Below, piece by piece: positions 62,527-64,000 of a stretch of 64,000 bases of DNA. The notes beneath the pieces were generated by a model. That model worked only from the letters and a program-made list of their open reading frames with translations, was not told where the DNA came from and ran no database searches. A program made the translations under genes and the position numbers. Each line of letters starts with the position of its first letter. Positions within the stretch are counted from its first letter, which is position 1. Source of the stretch: Mucilaginibacter terrae (GTDB taxonomy: Bacteria > Bacteroidota > Bacteroidia > Sphingobacteriales > Sphingobacteriaceae); the NCBI RefSeq assembly GCF_031951985.1, contig NZ_JAVLVU010000001.1, positions 2,356,001 through 2,420,000 on the forward strand, given 5' to 3'.

Positions 62527-63414
62527 ATGATAAAAAACATATTCAGCCCGGCTTTAATTATGCTGGCCGGTTTTATACACGCAATTACCGGCGCGTAAGC
62601 TCAATCACATAACAATATCTTACACCACCCGCCAACAATTATTACCATTGATGGCAATTTAAAAGATTGGGGAGATAGCTTGTATTACTATAACGAAGAA
62701 AAGAAGTTATACTATACCCTGGCTAATGACGCTCAAAATATTTATGTAGCTATACGCCTAAACGATCGCAGCGAACAAGAACGTGTATTAATGGCCGGAT
62801 TAACCTTAGGAATTAACAGCAAAGGTAAAAAGAAAGATAGCTACAAAGTAACCTTCCCGGTGGCTAACCCGCAAGATATGGCCGATATGATGGCCGCACG
62901 CCGCAATACAACGGAAAAGCCCGACGAACAACCTATTGATCGGGAAGAAATGCGCAAGGCACGGCTCACCAAGCTGCGTAACATTAAAGTTGAGGGTTTT
63001 AAAGATATTGATTACGATATTTTAACCACTACTAATTCGTACGGCTTTAAAGCCGCAATTGATTATGATGCTGATGGCAACCTGGTGTACGAGGCCGCCA
63101 TTCCGCTAAAGTTTTTTGATGCGACGGATGCGGCTAAGAACGAGTGGGCGTTTAATTTTAAGGTGAACGGCATTACCCGCCCACAAGGCGAAGGACAGCA
63201 GGGCGGTGGCATGGGTCATGGCGGTATGGGTGGCGGCGGCAGTATGGGTCGTGGAGGAATGAGTGGAGGCATGGGCGGCGGCGGTGGTCGTGGCGGCCGG
63301 GGTGGCGGCATGGGTCCCAGCGGTGGCATGCAAGGTGGCAACAGCGGCTTTGACCGCAGTGCTTTAAGCAAATCAGAGGATTTTTGGGAGAAGTTTCATC
63401 TGGCTAAATTGTAA
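62527..63414 (+). pseudogene. Exported CBM9-like protein with Gly-rich tail, interrupted by an in-frame TAA
   Basis: From the ATG at 62527 the frame reads a good signal peptide (MIKNIFSPALIMLAGFIHA-ITGA) but meets TAA at 62596-62598 just before AQSHNN, at the expected cleavage site. The same frame then runs open to 63414. TTA (Leu) instead of TAA would give the normal ALAQ cleavage site. The mature part starts ITIDGNLKDWGD, a CBM9-like or DOMON-related domain, continues YYTLANDAQNIYVAIRLND, and ends with a Gly/Met-rich region at about 63199-63345. An alternative start at the TTG at 62680 would lack the signal. The lesion could be a point mutation or a base-call error. Confidence 0.75.
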
Positions 63415-63432
63415 TTTGACAATCAATAACGC

Positions 63433-63473
63433 AAGGAGGCTGTCCCCACTGAATAGTGAACAGCCTCCTTTTC
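63433..63473 (+). terminator. Rho-independent terminator
   Basis: AAGGAGGCTGT pairs perfectly with ACAGCCTCCTT around a 16-base loop and is followed by TTCTTTC. It lies 19 bases after the CBM9-like gene and, read the other way, after the partial gene at 63512. Confidence 0.85.
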
Positions 63474-63511
63474 TTTCAAACTCATTGGTTTACACCCTAA
63501 AGCCAGGTACA

Positions 63512-64000
63512 CTATTTCACTTCATACCTGTAAACTTGCCGGCCTAAATAACCTTCGTCATTTATACCTTCAACTATAACCCGGTATGTGCCCTGGCTTC
63601 CTGCGTTAAAGTATTCAAAAGAGGCATTGCCGTCTTTATTGGTTACTATGTTAGGTTGCCAGTGTATAGTTGTACGTAAATCGGCAATGGCAACATTGAT
63701 TTTGGGGTCATCATACTTAGGTGCGTAAAACTGACGGGCCGAGTAAAAGCCTTTGGGTGTGTAAGTAATTATACCCGGAGAATAAATTTGTGAAGCATTA
63801 TAATTGTACTCACCGCCACGTTTAGTGTTGATAATTAAAACACCGCCGCCACCGCGGCTGCCGTATATAGCCGTGTTACCAATAGATCGCAACACTTCAA
63901 CACTGGCAACATTCATGGGTGGTATAGTGGCTAAAAAGTCTCCTTCTACATAAATACCATCCACAATTACTTGCATTGGGGTATTCATACTACGGGTTGA
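63512..64000 (-). CDS. C-terminal part of a TonB-plug/MG2-type protein, partial
   Basis: The frame is open through the window edge (the codons before the internal Met at 63988 read S-T-R-S), so the start lies outside. The visible 163 residues begin inside a plug-like domain: MQVIVDGIYVEGDFLATIPPMNVASVEVL, GNTAIYGSRGGGGVLIINTKRG. After a linker with PKGFYSARQFYAPKYDDP, the C-terminus is a beta-sandwich (RTTIHWQPNIVTNKDGNASFEYFNAGSQGTYRVIVEGINDEGYLGRQVYRYEVK). This combination occurs in Bacteroidota proteins that join an alpha-2-macroglobulin-like or carboxypeptidase-regulatory region to a plug domain without a barrel. The function is unknown. Confidence 0.8.
   Translation of the reverse strand, partial: STRSMNTPMQVIVDGIYVEGDFLATIPPMNVASVEVLRSIGNTAIYGSRGGGGVLIINTKRGGEYNYNASQIYSPGIITYTPKGFYSARQFYAPKYDDPKINVAIADLRTTIHWQPNIVTNKDGNASFEYFNAGSQGTYRVIVEGINDEGYLGRQVYRYEVK

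Noticed and set aside
1..64000. CRISPR arrays, tRNA or rRNA genes, integrases, transposases
   Set aside because: None was seen; the repeated elements are short, dispersed and without spacer regularity.

Overview
The window is an ordinary, gene-dense stretch of a Bacteroidota chromosome, most likely a sphingobacterium close to Mucilaginibacter or Pedobacter. This rests on family content rather than a marker gene. It has several TonB-dependent or OMP_b-brl_3 outer-membrane proteins, many families concentrated in Bacteroidota (DUF3108, DUF3109, DUF2480, DUF3857-transglutaminase, DUF4834, DUF4142, DUF6427-like and DUF5117/5118-type metalloprotease), Bacteroidota-style promoter elements (TAnnTTTG), and several families of short intergenic repeats typical of sphingobacteria. 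I saw no rRNA, tRNA, CRISPR array, integrase, transposase, prophage or defence island.

Layout. 1-7.6 kb: the end of an outer-membrane receptor, a thioredoxin-fold lipoprotein with a Gfo/Idh/MocA oxidoreductase, a repeat-filled gap, a large zinc metalloprotease and a DUF4142 lipoprotein. 7.7-14 kb: gcvH, a VanZ-like protein, an unlisted 44-residue lipoprotein, a large beta-barrel protein and feoAB. 14-19 kb: a secreted unknown, a SprT-like metalloprotein, a RibD/DHFR-like reductase with a LutB-like Fe-S protein, and an M28 peptidase lipoprotein. 19.2-25.4 kb: a lipid-synthesis block on the minus strand, yceD-rpmF-plsX-fabH-accB-accC, followed by tatC and rpiB. 25.4-32.3 kb: an acyltransferase-like membrane protein, pdxA, rsmA with a 2-hydroxyacid dehydrogenase, greA, a HIT protein, ruvC and aat. 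32.5-39.4 kb: two adjacent DUF3857/transglutaminase-like proteins, an orphan gene, and a divergent MFS/LysR pair. 39.4-47.1 kb: a lipoprotein, dxs, an SGNH hydrolase, rfbA, a frameshifted DUF3109 gene, DUF3108 and DUF2480. 47.1-52.7 kb: an envelope and cofactor run, purQ-coaX-OMP-lptC, then a SurA/PpiD-like chaperone. 52.7-57 kb: a membrane protein and three glycosyltransferases. 57-64 kb: a methyltransferase, DUF4834, a frameshifted YfhO-like membrane protein, a VOC protein, clpS, a CBM9-like secreted protein with an in-frame stop, and the end of another plug-domain protein.

How the genes work together. The best supported functional unit is the yceD-accC block, covering phospholipid and fatty-acid initiation plus ribosomal protein L32. 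It is followed by an envelope unit (OMP, lptC and a SurA-like chaperone) packed with purQ and coaX, and by the feoA-feoB ferrous iron importer. The glycosyltransferases probably serve surface polysaccharide or glycolipid synthesis.

I found no convincing undescribed multi-gene system. The points most worth a second look are three separate coding lesions (an extra base at about 45016, an extra base at about 59516, and an in-frame TAA at 62596), two small genes below usual length cut-offs (8502-8636 and 32288-32416), a ruvC tail that runs into a repeat, a likely catalytically dead transglutaminase beside an apparently intact paralogue, and a hairpin at the feoA start.
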